Positions 36,415 to 46,456 of a stretch of 64,000 bases of DNA are shown in pieces. Source of the DNA: Burkholderiales bacterium PBB6. Lineage in GTDB: Bacteria > Pseudomonadota > Gammaproteobacteria > Burkholderiales > Burkholderiaceae_C. Position 1 is the first letter of the stretch, and each line of letters opens with the position of its first letter. The translations under genes and the position numbers were made by a program. Location: NCBI GenBank assembly GCA_002255925.1, contig NKIH01000001.1, positions 992,001 to 1,056,000 on the forward strand, given 5' to 3'. The notes under the pieces are model-generated. The model had not been told where the DNA came from. It did no database searches and was given only the letters and a program-made list of their open reading frames with translations.

Positions 36415-37475
36415 CCACGCATTCGCCTGTCATTCTCGATATCGCCGGCCCCGCCCTGGACGCCAATGACCGCCGCCGCCTGGCCCACCCGATGACGGGC
36501 GGGCTGATCCTGTTCGGTCGCCATTGGCAAAGCCGCGCGCAGATCACGCAGCTGGTTGCTGAAATCAAATCCATTCGCCCGGACCTGCTGGTCTGCGTGG
36601 ACCACGAAGGTGGCCGCGTCCAGCGCTTCCGCACCGACGGCTTCACCCACCTGCCGCCCATGCGCTTTTACGGCGACATGTGGATGAACGACGCGATGCA
36701 GGCCACCGACGCCGCCACCGCCGCAGGCTATGTGCTGGCCAGTGAGTTGCGCGCTTGCGGCATCGACCTGAGCTTCACGCCGGTGCTGGATCTGGACCAC
36801 GGCTCAAGCTCGGTGATCGGCGACCGCGCCTTTCATCGCGACGCACGTGTCTCCACGCTGCTCGCCAAGAGCCTGATGCAAGGCCTGCTGCAGGCCGGCA
36901 TGGCCAACTGCGGCAAGCATTTCCCTGGCCACGGGCATGTGGCGGCCGACAGCCATGTGGCGGTGCCGGTGGACAAGCGTTCGCGCAAGGCCATCCTGGC
37001 CGATGACGCGCGTCCGTACGAATGGCTCAGCACCTCGCTCAGCAGCGTCATGCCGGCGCACGTCATCTACCCCAAGGTGGACAGCCGGCCGGCCGGCTTT
37101 TCGAGCTTGTGGCTGCAGGACGTGCTGCGCATGCAGCTGGGCTTCACCGGCGCCATCTTCAGCGACGACCTGAGCATGGAAGGCGCCCGCTTCATTGACG
37201 GCCAGTCTGTGACGGCGGTGGAGGCGGGCATTGCCGCGCTGACCGCTGGCTGCGACATGGTGCTGCTGTGCAACCAGTCGCAGGTCGACGGCGGCAGCGC
37301 GGTGGATGAGCTGCTCGACGGTCTGGAGAAGGCCCGCGTGCGTGGCCGCTGGGCCGCGAATGGCCATAGCGAGCGTCGCCGCCTGGCGCTGCTGCCCCAG
37401 ACCGAGCCCCTGTTCTGGGACGAGTTGATGCACCACGCGCCGTACATCCGTGCGCTGGAGCGCCTGCACGGCTGA
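36411..37475 (+). CDS. nagZ: beta-N-acetylhexosaminidase (GH3)
   Basis: This 354-residue GH3 enzyme has [19 protein letters not shown] at 169-175 followed by the catalytic dyad DSH at 180-182, and the nucleophile in [11 protein letters not shown] (near 252). NagZ releases GlcNAc from anhydromuropeptides in cell-wall recycling. It is the last gene of the lepA-to-nagZ run and is followed by a strong terminator. Confidence 0.95.
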   Translation: MTTHSPVILDIAGPALDANDRRRLAHPMTGGLILFGRHWQSRAQITQLVAEIKSIRPDLLVCVDHEGGRVQRFRTDGFTHLPPMRFYGDMWMNDAMQATDAATAAGYVLASELRACGIDLSFTPVLDLDHGSSSVIGDRAFHRDARVSTLLAKSLMQGLLQAGMANCGKHFPGHGHVAADSHVAVPVDKRSRKAILADDARPYEWLSTSLSSVMPAHVIYPKVDSRPAGFSSLWLQDVLRMQLGFTGAIFSDDLSMEGARFIDGQSVTAVEAGIAALTAGCDMVLLCNQSQVDGGSAVDELLDGLEKARVRGRWAANGHSERRRLALLPQTEPLFWDELMHHAPYIRALERLHG

Positions 37476-37500
37476 TCACTCGCCGGCGCGATTCGCCCAC

Positions 37501-37530
37501 AAAAAAGCCGCCCACTGAGGCGGCTTTTTT
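37501..37530. terminator. bidirectional rho-independent terminator between nagZ and rne
   Basis: AAAAAAGCCGCC pairs perfectly with GGCGGCTTTTTT over the six-base loop CACTGA. Runs of A and T on both sides let it act for nagZ on the plus strand and for rne on the minus strand. Confidence 0.92.
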
Positions 37531-37570
37531 ATTGGGCCGAGACCTTTGACAGGCCTCGGCGAGCCTGCGA

Positions 37571-40500
37571 TCAGGCCTGGGGGCGATCGAACGGCAGGCT
37601 GACCTGGCTGAGGTCCTTGCGGGTCTCGACCAGCACCAGCGGGCCTTCGTCGATGACCACCACCGGCGGGCGTTCACGCGGCACGTGCACCGGCTTCGGC
37701 TCGGCAGCGATGGCGGCCTGGGCGGCAGCGATCTTGGCAGCGTCAGAGTTGACCCATGCCAGGCCTGCGCCTTCAGCGATGCTGTGCAGCTCGTCGAGCG
37801 ACAGCACGAACGGTGCGGCCGGCGCAGCGACAGGGGCAGCCACAGGGACAGCCACAGGGACAGCAGCTTCGGCAGCCACGGCAACCACCGGAGCGGCTTC
37901 CACGGTGTTGGCGCCCATCCCCACCAGCGGAGCTGCAGCGTAGGCGGCGGCATCAGCGGCCTGCTCGGCCGTCGGGGCCGGGCTGTCGCCAAAGGCAGGG
38001 GCTTCCTGGCCATTGGCTTCAGTCGGCGCGGCGGCATCACCGTTCTTCACGGTGTCGTCGTCACGGCGCTGGCGGTCACGGCCACGGCCACCACGGCGGC
38101 GGCGGCCACCGTCGGTGCCGTCAGCGTTGTCGGCTGCCTCGGCGGGGTTGGCAGCGTCGGCGGCCACTTCAGCCACCGGAGCGGCTTCTGCGTCGGGCGC
38201 GTCATTGCCTTCTGCGCCGGCTTCGGTGCCTTCTGCGCGGCCATCTTCACGACCACGACCACCGCGGCGGCGACGACGACGGCGGCCCTCACGGTCGGCA
38301 TCGCTGCCGGCTTCCGTCGTGGCGGGGTCGGTGCCTTCCGGCAGGTCGACCAAGCCGTTCGCGACTTGCAGTTCAGCGGCTGCCACCGGAGCGGCCTCGC
38401 TGTCCTGGCGACGCGGACGGCGCTGGTTTTCCGTGGCCAGCGGCTGGGTGCTCTCAACTTCTTCGTTGCGCTCCGAGCCATTGCCGCGACGCTGATCACC
38501 ACCGCGGCTGTTGCCGTCGGTGCGCGCTTCGTTGCGGGCCTCGTTACGGCCATCACGGCGGCCATCGCGGCGACCGTCACGGCGGCCTTCGGCCTGACCT
38601 TCGGTGCGCGCGCCTTCAGCACGCGGCTCGTTGCGGTTGCCCGAACGGCCTTCGGTGCGTGCGCCATCGCGCTGACCACGTTCGCTGCGCTCGCCACGGC
38701 GGCCCGACTGGCCTTGGCGGCCACCCTTGCCATCGCGCTGGCCGTCACGGCCGGTGCTTTCACCGCGTTCCTTGGTGGTCGCAGCTTCCTTCGGGGCAGC
38801 AGGTGCGGGTGCCGGTGCCTCAGCGCCGCCAAACAGCGACTTCAGCCAACCGAAGAAACCGCCGCCGCTCTTCACAGCAGGCGCGGCGGCAGCAGCAACC
38901 GGCTTGGCGGCCACGGGGGCCGGTGCAGCAGCCACAGGGGCAGCCACCACGGGGGCCGGCGGGGCCACCGGGGCCGGCTGGTCGGGCAGCACACCCTTGA
39001 TGACCGGCTCCTGCTTGGCCTTCATCTTTTCACGACGCGTGATGCCGACTTCTTCTTCCGGCTCCTCGATCATCGTGTAGCTGGCCTGCAGGTTTTCCAG
39101 ACGCGGGTCGTCGTGGCGCAGGCGTTCCAGCTTGTAGTTCGGCGTTTCCAGGTGCTTGTTCGGCACCAGCAGCACGGTGGTGCGCTGCTTCAGCTCGATC
39201 TTGGTGATTTCAGTGCGCTTCTCGTTCAGCAGGAACGAGGTCACTTCCACCGGCACCTGCACATGCACGGCGGCGGTGTTTTCCTTCATCGACTCTTCCT
39301 GGATGATGCGCAGGATCTGCAGCGCGGAAGATTCGGTGTCGCGGATGTGGCCGGTGCCGTTGCAGCGCGGGCAGGTGATGTGGCTGCCTTCGCTCAGCGC
39401 AGGGCGCAGGCGCTGGCGGCTCAGTTCGAGCAGGCCGAACTTCGAGATGGTGCTGAACTGCACGCGGGCACGGTCGAAACGCAGCGCGTCCTTCAGACGC
39501 TGTTCCACCTCGCGGCGGTTCTTGCTGTCTTCCATGTCGATGAAGTCGACCACCAGCAGGCCGCCCAGGTCACGCAGACGGCACTGGCGTGCGATTTCGT
39601 CGGCGGCTTCCAGGTTGGTGCGGGTGGCGGTTTCCTCGATGTCGCTGCCGCGCGTGGCGCGGGCCGAGTTCACGTCGATCGACACCAGCGCTTCGGTGTG
39701 GTCGATCACGATGGCGCCGCCCGAAGGCAGGTTCACCGTGCGCGAGAACGCGGTTTCGATCTGGTGTTCGATCTGGAAACGCGAGAACAGCGGGGCGTCG
39801 TCGCGGTAGCGCTTCACACGTGCGGCCGATTCCGGCATCACGTGGTTCATGAACTGCTGCGCTTGTTCAAAGATGTCGTCGGTATCGATCAGGATTTCAC
39901 CGACGTCGGCAGTGAAGTAATCGCGGATCGCACGGATCACCAGCGACGATTCCTGATAGATCAGGTAGGCACCCTTGCCGCCCTTGGCTGCGCCGTCGAT
40001 GGCGTCCCAGAGCTTGAGCATGTAGTTCAGGTCCCACTGCAGCTCGGCAGCCGAGCGGCCGATGCCAGCGGTGCGGGCGATCAGGCTCATGCCCTTCGGG
40101 TACTCGAGCTGGTCGAGGTTTTCCTTCAGCTCTTCGCGCTGCTCACCCTCGATGCGGCGGCTGACGCCACCGCCACGTGGGTTGTTGGGCATCAGCACCA
40201 GGTAACGGCCGGCCAGCGACACGAAGGTCGTCAGGGCAGCGCCCTTGTTGCCGCGTTCTTCCTTTTCGACCTGGACCAGCAGTTCCTGGCCATTCGAGAT
40301 GACGTCGGAAATCTTGGCGTCGCGGACGCTGGCGCCTTCCTTGAAATACTGCTTCGAGATTTCCTTGAACGGCAGGAAGCCGTGGCGGTCTTCGCCGTAA
40401 TCGACGAAGCAGGCTTCCAGCGAGGGCTCGACGCGTGTCACCACGGCCTTGTAGATATTGCCCTTGCGTTGTTCGCGACCTTCGATTTCGGTCTCGAAGT

Positions 40501-40576
40501 CGAGCAGCTTTTGCCCGTCAACAATCGCCAGACGCCGCTCTTCCGGCTGCGTCGCATTGATCAGCATGCGTTTCAT
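37571..40576 (-). CDS. rne: ribonuclease E
   Basis: The 1001-residue protein has an S1 domain near residues 37-120, the catalytic aspartates Asp301 ([10 protein letters not shown]) and Asp344 (VVDFIDM), and the zinc-link cysteines 402 and 405 (CPRCNGTGH). From about residue 520 the tail is low complexity: alanine/proline runs, then arginine-glycine rich repeats ([23 protein letters not shown]), then more Ala/Pro. The last 70 residues end in a conserved-looking [17 protein letters not shown]. RNase E cuts mRNA and rRNA precursors and scaffolds the degradosome. ATG 40576 has GGAGT just upstream; a GTG two codons earlier is less likely. Confidence 0.95.
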   Translation of the reverse strand: MKRMLINATQPEERRLAIVDGQKLLDFETEIEGREQRKGNIYKAVVTRVEPSLEACFVDYGEDRHGFLPFKEISKQYFKEGASVRDAKISDVISNGQELLVQVEKEERGNKGAALTTFVSLAGRYLVLMPNNPRGGGVSRRIEGEQREELKENLDQLEYPKGMSLIARTAGIGRSAAELQWDLNYMLKLWDAIDGAAKGGKGAYLIYQESSLVIRAIRDYFTADVGEILIDTDDIFEQAQQFMNHVMPESAARVKRYRDDAPLFSRFQIEHQIETAFSRTVNLPSGGAIVIDHTEALVSIDVNSARATRGSDIEETATRTNLEAADEIARQCRLRDLGGLLVVDFIDMEDSKNRREVEQRLKDALRFDRARVQFSTISKFGLLELSRQRLRPALSEGSHITCPRCNGTGHIRDTESSALQILRIIQEESMKENTAAVHVQVPVEVTSFLLNEKRTEITKIELKQRTTVLLVPNKHLETPNYKLERLRHDDPRLENLQASYTMIEEPEEEVGITRREKMKAKQEPVIKGVLPDQPAPVAPPAPVVAAPVAAAPAPVAAKPVAAAAAPAVKSGGGFFGWLKSLFGGAEAPAPAPAAPKEAATTKERGESTGRDGQRDGKGGRQGQSGRRGERSERGQRDGARTEGRSGNRNEPRAEGARTEGQAEGRRDGRRDGRRDGRNEARNEARTDGNSRGGDQRRGNGSERNEEVESTQPLATENQRRPRRQDSEAAPVAAAELQVANGLVDLPEGTDPATTEAGSDADREGRRRRRRRGGRGREDGRAEGTEAGAEGNDAPDAEAAPVAEVAADAANPAEAADNADGTDGGRRRRGGRGRDRQRRDDDTVKNGDAAAPTEANGQEAPAFGDSPAPTAEQAADAAAYAAAPLVGMGANTVEAAPVVAVAAEAAVPVAVPVAAPVAAPAAPFVLSLDELHSIAEGAGLAWVNSDAAKIAAAQAAIAAEPKPVHVPRERPPVVVIDEGPLVLVETRKDLSQVSLPFDRPQA

Positions 40577-41215
40577 GTGCACTCCTCAGTGCGCACGAGA
40601 CAGCCCGGTGGCCGCCGCGTGCGTTCACGAAGACGTCACCGAATCCGGGAAAGATCCGGGCGACGCCTCAACCGATGCACGAGAAACAAGGAATGAGGCC
40701 GGAGAAGGAATCGCCCTGGACTGTGGCTACGGCCGCTCTTGGCGGACTGAGCATCACAGCGTTGGCGCGTGCGGCGAAGTGCTCTCGGCCAGAACGTGCA
40801 GGCAGATCTGCTGCAACCGGGCGCCGGGCGCCTGGGGTTGCGCCCAGCCGCCACCAGGCCGCGCCGGCCATGAGCCGGGGCCTTTCGTCAGCGGGTGGGG
40901 GGAGCAAGACAACAGCATGCGGGAGGAACTGGGCGAACTGCTTCGACGCTGGCTGGATGTTCAGACAATCCCATGGGGCACTGAACATCCGGCCAAAAAA
41001 CCTTGTTGGAAGTCCTTGCACGAGGCAAGGCGGCACATCCGATATTTCTCTGCCACGGTCCGTCTGCTGGCCGCGAGTCACATCGGGACCCACCATTCCT
41101 GCATTCAGACAGCGTTGCATCACCTATAAATGCGCGCAACTTCAGCGCGCATCACCACGGTAGCACGGCAACTACCCGGGTAAACTCTGAAAAATCAAGT
41201 ACTTACCGTTCAAAC
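40577..41215. promoter_or_regulatory. divergent rne/rluC region with a probable long rne leader
   Basis: This 639-base gap has no credible gene. TATAAA at 41125-41130 is a possible -10 for rluC. On the minus strand, AT-rich sequence near 41160-41215 is the likeliest place for the rne promoter, which would give a leader of about 550 bases or more. A perfect inverted repeat, ATGCGCGC (41130-41137) and GCGCGCAT (41145-41152), lies next to these boxes. In E. coli the rne leader controls RNase E levels by feedback; a similar role here is inferred. Confidence 0.5.
41130..41152. repeat. 8-base perfect inverted repeat with 7-base loop
   Basis: ATGCGCGC and GCGCGCAT flank AACTTCA in the rne/rluC divergent region. 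No T-run follows on either strand, so it is more likely an operator or an RNA hairpin in the rne leader than a terminator. Confidence 0.55.
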
Positions 41216-42364
41216 GTGGCTCAGACCATTATAAAGGCGAAAACCCGGGCGACTGCCGCCCGCGGGGCCGCCGGACAAAAAGCCACGCGCGGCGCGCCAC
41301 CCAAGGGCATTCGCGTGCCGATCAAGCCGGCGGCCAAGGTGGCCGCCAAGCCGGTCCGCGCCGTGCAGAACGTGCCACCGGTGCCCGCCGAAGTGGTGGC
41401 GCCGCAGGTGCGGCTGGTCACGGTGGATGACGGCTCGGCCGGTCAGCGCCTCGACAACTTCCTGATCCGCGAACTCAAGGGCGTGCCCAAGACGCACGTC
41501 TACCGGATCATCCGCGCCGGAGAGGTGCGGGTGAACAAGGGGCGGGCGGCCGCCGACACCCGGCTGGAGTTGGGCGACGTGGTGCGCGTGCCGCCGGTGC
41601 GCGTCTCCGCCAGCGTGGCTGACACGGAAGCAGCCCAGGCCCTGGTGCCGCCGCGCGAGTTTCCGGTGTTGTTTGAAGACGACCATGTGCTGGTGATCGA
41701 CAAGCCCGCTGGCGTGGCCGTGCACGGCGGCAGCGGCGTGAGCTTCGGCGTGATCGAGCAATTGCGGCGTGCCCGGCCGCAGGCCAAGTTCCTGGAACTG
41801 GTGCACCGGCTGGACAAGGAAACCTCCGGCTTGCTGATGGTCGCCAAGAAGCGCAGCGCGCTGACCAACCTGCAAGACCAGTTTCGTGCCCGCGAAACCG
41901 GCAAAACCTACGCCGCGCTGGTGATCGGTGACTGGTCGCCCGCCAAGAAAGTGGTGGACGTGGCGCTGCACAAATACCTGACGCCCGACGGTGAGCGGCG
42001 GGTGCGCGCCGTGCCGGAAGACAACGAAGACGGCCGCCGCTCGATCTCGCTGGTGCGCATCCAGCGTGAATTTGATGGCTTCACCCTGCTCGATGTCACC
42101 ATCAAGACCGGCCGGACCCACCAGATCCGGGTGCACCTGCTCCATGAAGGCCACGCCATCGTGGGTGACGACAAATATGGCGACTTCAGCCTGAACAAGA
42201 CGCTGGCGGCCGGCCGCCATGCCTGCGGCGTCAAATTCGAGCGCATGTTCCTGCATGCCCGCCGGCTGGCCTTCGACCATCCTGCCAGCGGGGAGCGCAT
42301 CGAGCTCGCCGCACCCCTGCCCGCCGAATGCGAGACACTGCTGGCTCATCTTTCACCGCGTTGA
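41216..42364 (+). CDS. rluC: 23S rRNA pseudouridine synthase RluC
   Basis: The 382-residue protein has an S4 RNA-binding domain (GQRLDNFLIRELKGVPKTHVYRIIRAGEVRVNKGR) and the RluA-family catalytic segment LELVHRLDKETSGLLMVAKK, with the active aspartate in HRLDKETSG. RluC modifies 23S uridines 955, 2504 and 2580 in E. coli. The first 65 residues are a Lys/Arg/Ala-rich extension. GTG 41216 is the best start; no ATG occurs in frame near it. It is divergent from rne, as in E. coli. Confidence 0.92.
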   Translation: MAQTIIKAKTRATAARGAAGQKATRGAPPKGIRVPIKPAAKVAAKPVRAVQNVPPVPAEVVAPQVRLVTVDDGSAGQRLDNFLIRELKGVPKTHVYRIIRAGEVRVNKGRAAADTRLELGDVVRVPPVRVSASVADTEAAQALVPPREFPVLFEDDHVLVIDKPAGVAVHGGSGVSFGVIEQLRRARPQAKFLELVHRLDKETSGLLMVAKKRSALTNLQDQFRARETGKTYAALVIGDWSPAKKVVDVALHKYLTPDGERRVRAVPEDNEDGRRSISLVRIQREFDGFTLLDVTIKTGRTHQIRVHLLHEGHAIVGDDKYGDFSLNKTLAAGRHACGVKFERMFLHARRLAFDHPASGERIELAAPLPAECETLLAHLSPR

Positions 42365-42365
42365 C

Positions 42366-43028
42366 ATGCCCATACCCCGCCGTTTTGACCTGATTGCCTT
42401 CGATTGGGATGGCACGCTGTTCGATTCCACCGCGCTGATCGTGCGGGCCATCCAGGCGGCAGCGGCCGATCTGGGAGAGCCTGTGCCCGGCGACAGCCAG
42501 GCCGCCTACGTCATCGGCATGGGCCTGCATGAAGCGCTGAAACACGCGGTGCCCGGCCTGCCGGTCGAGCGTTACCCGGAGCTGGGCCAGCGTTACCGCG
42601 CCCACTACACCGCGAGCCAGCATGACTTGAGCCTGTTCAACGGCGTGCTGCCCATGCTGCATGCCCTCAAGGCCCGCCACCACTGGCTGACCGTGGCGAC
42701 CGGCAAGAGCCGGCTGGGCCTGAACGAGGCGCTGGCCAGCACCGAGCTCAAGGGCATGTTCGACGGCAGCCGCACGGCAGATGAAACGGCGTCCAAGCCT
42801 GATCCGCGGATGCTGTACGAGCTGATGCGCGAATTTGGCGCCGAGCCGCAACGCACGCTGATGATCGGCGACACCACCCACGACCTGCAGATGGCGCTGA
42901 ACGCCGGTGTGCCGTCGGTGGCGGTCAGTTATGGCGCGCATGACCCGTCGGGCTTCGCCGCCTGCCAGCCCCTGTTCGTGGCGCACTCGGTGGCGGAACT
43001 GCACGACTGGCTGGCCGAGCATGCCTGA
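42366..43028 (+). CDS. HAD-superfamily hydrolase (phosphoglycolate phosphatase-like)
   Basis: The 220-residue protein has HAD motif I FDWDGTLFDST (residues 12-22), a middle ATGKSRLGL (motif II region), a lysine in SKPDPRML, and MIGDTTHDLQMA with motif IV aspartates. It belongs to the Gph-like HAD-IA group. The substrate is unknown. This small HAD gene next to rluC is conserved in many beta- and gammaproteobacteria. Its stop overlaps the next gene by eight bases. Confidence 0.85.
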   Translation: MPIPRRFDLIAFDWDGTLFDSTALIVRAIQAAAADLGEPVPGDSQAAYVIGMGLHEALKHAVPGLPVERYPELGQRYRAHYTASQHDLSLFNGVLPMLHALKARHHWLTVATGKSRLGLNEALASTELKGMFDGSRTADETASKPDPRMLYELMREFGAEPQRTLMIGDTTHDLQMALNAGVPSVAVSYGAHDPSGFAACQPLFVAHSVAELHDWLAEHA

Positions 43029-43419
43029 GCCGACCGGCCCCGCCTTGAACCTGGAGCCCCAGCCGCTGTGCGCCGCCAGCGACCTGGCTGAGCGCGGCCT
43101 GGCGCAGGTGTTCGATGTGCAGCTCTGGCGCCAGCCGGCCCGGGCCTTTGCGATGCGCTTTGACGGGAAAGTGGTGGGTTACCTCAACCGCTGCGCCCAC
43201 GTGCCCACCGAAATGGATTGGCAGGCCGGCCAGTTCCTTGACCAGGACAAGCGCTGGATCATCTGTGCCATCCACGGCGCCGCCTACGAGCCCGCCAACG
43301 GCGTGTGCGTGGGTGGACCATGCCGCGGCAAGCGCCTCCACCCCGTGAAGATGCACGAGGTGGACGGCCAGGTGTTCTGGTCGCCCGACAACGACATCCA
43401 GCCCGTGGCGCCGGCCTGA
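43021..43419 (+). CDS. Rieske-type [2Fe-2S] protein
   Basis: The 132-residue protein has the Rieske ligands in RCAHVP (Cys-x-His) and ICAIHGAAYEPANGVCVGGPCRGK (Cys-x-x-His). It is a stand-alone ferredoxin-like domain with no oxygenase catalytic domain. An electron-transfer role is inferred; its partner is not encoded nearby. It overlaps the HAD gene and precedes the S49 peptidase gene by 50 bases, an order I have seen in Burkholderiales. Confidence 0.85.
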   Translation: MPEPTGPALNLEPQPLCAASDLAERGLAQVFDVQLWRQPARAFAMRFDGKVVGYLNRCAHVPTEMDWQAGQFLDQDKRWIICAIHGAAYEPANGVCVGGPCRGKRLHPVKMHEVDGQVFWSPDNDIQPVAPA

Positions 43420-43469
43420 TCGCCCGCACCGCACGGCTTCCCGTTCTTTGATTTCAGCCTGACCCCACC

Positions 43470-44552
43470 ATGAGCGACGTACAAGACAACTCCACCAACC
43501 CGCCAGTGCCCACCCCGGCGCCTACGCCTGAGGCGGTGGCCCAGACCACGGCTGATGCAAACACTGCGGCATCCACTGCCGCAACCGCGTCGGCGCCTGC
43601 AGCCGCCTCTGCGTCACAAAGCCAGCTCAACAGCCTCGAAACCCTGGTGCGCGAGGTGTCGGGCGAGTTGCTGCGCGAGCGCCGCAGCGACCGCCGCTGG
43701 CGTCTGGCCCTGCGTCTGGGCTGGTTTGGCCTGGTGCTGGCGCTGGTCTGGTCGGGGTTCACGCAGCGCGGCAATCATCCGAATGCGCCGAGCGGCCCGC
43801 ACACGGCGCTGGTGGAAGTGCGCGGTGAAATCGCCGCTGACAGCGAAGCCAGCGCTGAAAACCTGGTCGCATCGCTGAAATCCGCTTTCCAGGACGAAGG
43901 CGCGCAGGCCGTGGTGCTGCGCATCAACTCGCCCGGCGGCAGCCCGGTGCAGGCCGGCATCATCAACGATGAAATCCGTCGCCTGAAGGTGTTGCACAAG
44001 AAGAAGGTGTACGCCGTCGTCGAGGAAATGTGCGCATCCGGCGCCTACTACATCGCCGTGGCTGCCGACGAAATCTATGTCGACAAGGCCAGCGTGGTCG
44101 GCTCCATCGGCGTGTTGATGGACGGCTTCGGCTTCACGGGCCTGATGGAGAAGCTGGGCGTCGAGCGCCGCCTGCTCACCGCCGGCAGCAACAAGGGCAT
44201 GCTAGATCCGTATTCGCCCGCCAATGAGCGCCAGACCGCCTTGGCCAAGGCCATGATCGACCAGATCCACCAGCAGTTCATCAAGGTGGTCAAGGAAGGC
44301 CGTGGCGAGCGCCTGAAGGAAACGCCTGACACGTTCTCGGGCCTGTTCTGGAACGGTGAAGAGGCCGTCAAGATGGGCCTGGCCGACGAGTTCGGCAACC
44401 TTGATTTCGTGGCCCGCGAGGTCATCAAGGCCGAAGAGGTGATCGACTACACCCCGCAGGACAACGTGGCGGAACGCCTGGCCAAGCGCTTCGGCGCCTC
44501 GGTTGGTGCGGGCGCCGTGCGCGCCCTGCGCGGCTCGCTCGAGCTGCGCTGA
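43470..44552 (+). CDS. sppA: S49-family signal peptide peptidase, SppA-like
   Basis: The 360-residue protein has an Ala/Pro-rich cytoplasmic stretch (1-75), one membrane helix (LGWFGLVLALVWSGF), and the S49 domain with INSPGGSPVQAG, the nucleophile Ser190 in MCASGAYYIA, and the probable base Lys242 in SNKGMLDPYSP. It is the short, single-domain form. It would cleave remnant signal peptides in the membrane. The extended N-terminal region is unusually long and low in complexity. Confidence 0.9.
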   Translation: MSDVQDNSTNPPVPTPAPTPEAVAQTTADANTAASTAATASAPAAASASQSQLNSLETLVREVSGELLRERRSDRRWRLALRLGWFGLVLALVWSGFTQRGNHPNAPSGPHTALVEVRGEIAADSEASAENLVASLKSAFQDEGAQAVVLRINSPGGSPVQAGIINDEIRRLKVLHKKKVYAVVEEMCASGAYYIAVAADEIYVDKASVVGSIGVLMDGFGFTGLMEKLGVERRLLTAGSNKGMLDPYSPANERQTALAKAMIDQIHQQFIKVVKEGRGERLKETPDTFSGLFWNGEEAVKMGLADEFGNLDFVAREVIKAEEVIDYTPQDNVAERLAKRFGASVGAGAVRALRGSLELR

Positions 44553-44556
44553 ACCT

Positions 44557-44601
44557 ACAGAAGTCTGCCCCTCGGCCGATATGCCGAGGGTGGACCTCTG
44601 T
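44557..44601 (+). repeat. long imperfect hairpin downstream of sppA
   Basis: CCCTCGGC (44569-44576) pairs with GCCGAGGG (44583-44590). An outer arm, ACAGAAGTC (44557-44565), pairs with GACCTCTGT (44593-44601) with one mismatch. No T-run follows, so termination would be factor-dependent or the hairpin may stabilise the sppA mRNA end. Confidence 0.5.
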
Positions 44602-44701
44602 CTTGAACCCCCTCCCGTGGCCCTTGGTGGCCACGCCATGCAGCCCCTGAGCTTGTCAGGGTGGGGCCGCAGCATGGCCGTTCCGGCATCGGGCATCGCG
44701 C

Positions 44702-46273
44702 ATGGCTGACGACATCGACGCCGCCGCCGACGCGTTCGCCGAGGCCTTTGCCGCCGAGGTTCCGCCGCCTTCGCCGGCATCTCCGCCGCCCGGCATGAAT
44801 ATCCCAGTGCTGGACATGGCCGACATCGCCGCGGCCACCGCCACGGCCCAGTCTGGTCGCCCGGCTGCGCCGCCATCCCCCGTGAACCAGCTGCCCGGCA
44901 CGCCGGCCGAAGAAGCCGCTGCTGCGATTGCCGCTGCCAGCGGCAAGGCCGGCGGCGAGGGCGAAGCGCATGCTGAAGGCGGCCACGCCGAGCACGGTGA
45001 TGACGCCAGCGGACCGCTGCTGGCGGGCCTGGTGGCGTGGCACAACAAGCGCTGGTTCCGGCGCCGCCTGAAGGCCGAGCAGATCGACGGTGTGGGTCTC
45101 GTGCGCTTTGCCTACGCCAGCGGGCCGCAAGGGCCTGCACAGCCGCTGTTCACCCCTGAGCAACTGGTGCCTGGCCTCAAGGCCAAGCGCCTTGAAGCCT
45201 TTGTCAACGCACACGGGTTTGATGAGCGCCCCGGCCCGGGCACTTGGCCCACGCGTGACATCAGCCATGCCTTGCCCGACCAGGCCGTGCATTGGCGCTA
45301 CCTGATGACCGCCGCCTACCCGGGCGAAGGCAAGAACCCGCTGCGGGCCCTGGTGGGCCGTGTGCCGCCTGGTGGCGTGATGCCCGTGGGTGGCCGGCCT
45401 GCTTGGTCGCTGCCCAAGGTGGGTGGCTTGGTGGCGGGCGTGGCGCTGGTGCTTGGCGCGGCGCTCTTTGGCTGGCACACCTGGCAGGCCCGCACCGCGG
45501 CAGCCGCCGCCACCGCTGCGGCGGAGGCGGCCTCGGCAGCATCGGCTGCGGCAGCGGCCTCTGCGGTGGCGGCGGCTGAGGCCAAGGCGGCTGCGCTGAA
45601 ACAGGCCGAGGCGGCGTCTGCGGCGGCTGCGGCGGCTGCCGAAGCCGCGTCAGCTGCGTCAGCCGCCGCTGCATCGGATGGCGCAGCATCAGCGGCCGAG
45701 TCTGAACACGACAAGCCAGCCGACGCCGCAGACAAGACCCCAGCTGCAGCCAAGGCATCTGCTCACGACGATGCCCAAGCCGCCGGCAAGGCCACCGCAG
45801 AGCCGCAAGAGCGGATCGATCCGGTCATCAAGCCTGACAAGGCGGCCATGGCCGCGCAGGCCGAATCGCCTGACGGTGAGGCAGAGCGCCCCGCCCGGCC
45901 GCAGGGCCGCTACGCCAAGCGGCCCTTGCACGCCTTGCCCGGCACGCCCGCACCTGCTGCCAAGGCCGAGGCGGAAGAGCCCCGCACGGCGGCCCGCACG
46001 GCTCCGCCCGCTGCGGCGACCAAGTCGGCGGCGCCTGCGGGAAAGTTCGCGCTGGTCACGGGCGCCTACGCCGACCCGGCGCCGCTGGTGGCCATGCGCC
46101 GCCGGCTGCGCCAGGCGCTCGGCCGCGAGGGCGAGCACCTTCAACTCGAGCTGCTGCCCGCCCCCGGTGGGCAGGCGCTCACGCTGTGGCCGTTGAAGTC
46201 TGAACAGGAAGCGCAAGCCTTGGCGCGCCTGCTGCAGCAGAACGGCATCCCGATGCGGGTGGTCGCTTTCTAG
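44702..46273 (+). CDS. alanine-rich single-pass membrane protein with SPOR-like C-terminus
   Basis: The 523-residue protein has an Ala/Pro-rich N-terminus (1-110), a small conserved-looking globular part (WHNKRWFRRRLKAEQIDGVGLVRFAYASG to VHWRYLMTAAYPGEGKNP, 112-222), one membrane helix (VGGLVAGVALVLGAALFGW, about 240-258), an alanine-rich region likely to be helical (260-340), a charged linker, and a C-terminal FALVTGAYADPAPLVAMRRRL to ALARLLQQNGIPMRVVAF segment resembling a SPOR fold. SPOR domains bind denuded peptidoglycan at the septum. Function is not known. ATG 44702 is preceded by no strong ribosome binding site. Confidence 0.7.
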   Translation: MADDIDAAADAFAEAFAAEVPPPSPASPPPGMNIPVLDMADIAAATATAQSGRPAAPPSPVNQLPGTPAEEAAAAIAAASGKAGGEGEAHAEGGHAEHGDDASGPLLAGLVAWHNKRWFRRRLKAEQIDGVGLVRFAYASGPQGPAQPLFTPEQLVPGLKAKRLEAFVNAHGFDERPGPGTWPTRDISHALPDQAVHWRYLMTAAYPGEGKNPLRALVGRVPPGGVMPVGGRPAWSLPKVGGLVAGVALVLGAALFGWHTWQARTAAAAATAAAEAASAASAAAAASAVAAAEAKAAALKQAEAASAAAAAAAEAASAASAAAASDGAASAAESEHDKPADAADKTPAAAKASAHDDAQAAGKATAEPQERIDPVIKPDKAAMAAQAESPDGEAERPARPQGRYAKRPLHALPGTPAPAAKAEAEEPRTAARTAPPAAATKSAAPAGKFALVTGAYADPAPLVAMRRRLRQALGREGEHLQLELLPAPGGQALTLWPLKSEQEAQALARLLQQNGIPMRVVAF

Positions 46274-46456
46274 GCGCTTTGGCCCCGGCGCGCCGTGCCG
46301 CGTGCTGTCCCGGCGAGTCGTTCAACAGCAGGTTGGCCAGTCATGGGCCGAGGCTTCTGACAGCCCGGGAAGGGCAAGGTCAGGCAACACAGGCAGAATG
46401 CCGCCCGTGCTGCGCTGCAGCACCTTGCCCACCCTGTAGCCGAAAATGCCCACACC

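Noticed and set aside
37685-40696. A 1003-codon open frame on the plus strand, opposite rne
   Set aside because: It mirrors the rne reading frame and its predicted protein is low-complexity Arg/His/Gly/Ala-rich with no motif. Long antisense frames are expected at this GC content.
46408-46424. GTGCTGC/GCAGCAC inverted repeat before panB as a terminator or riboswitch
   Set aside because: The stem has a three-base loop and no T-run, and no known riboswitch core is seen; kept only as a note in the panB entry.
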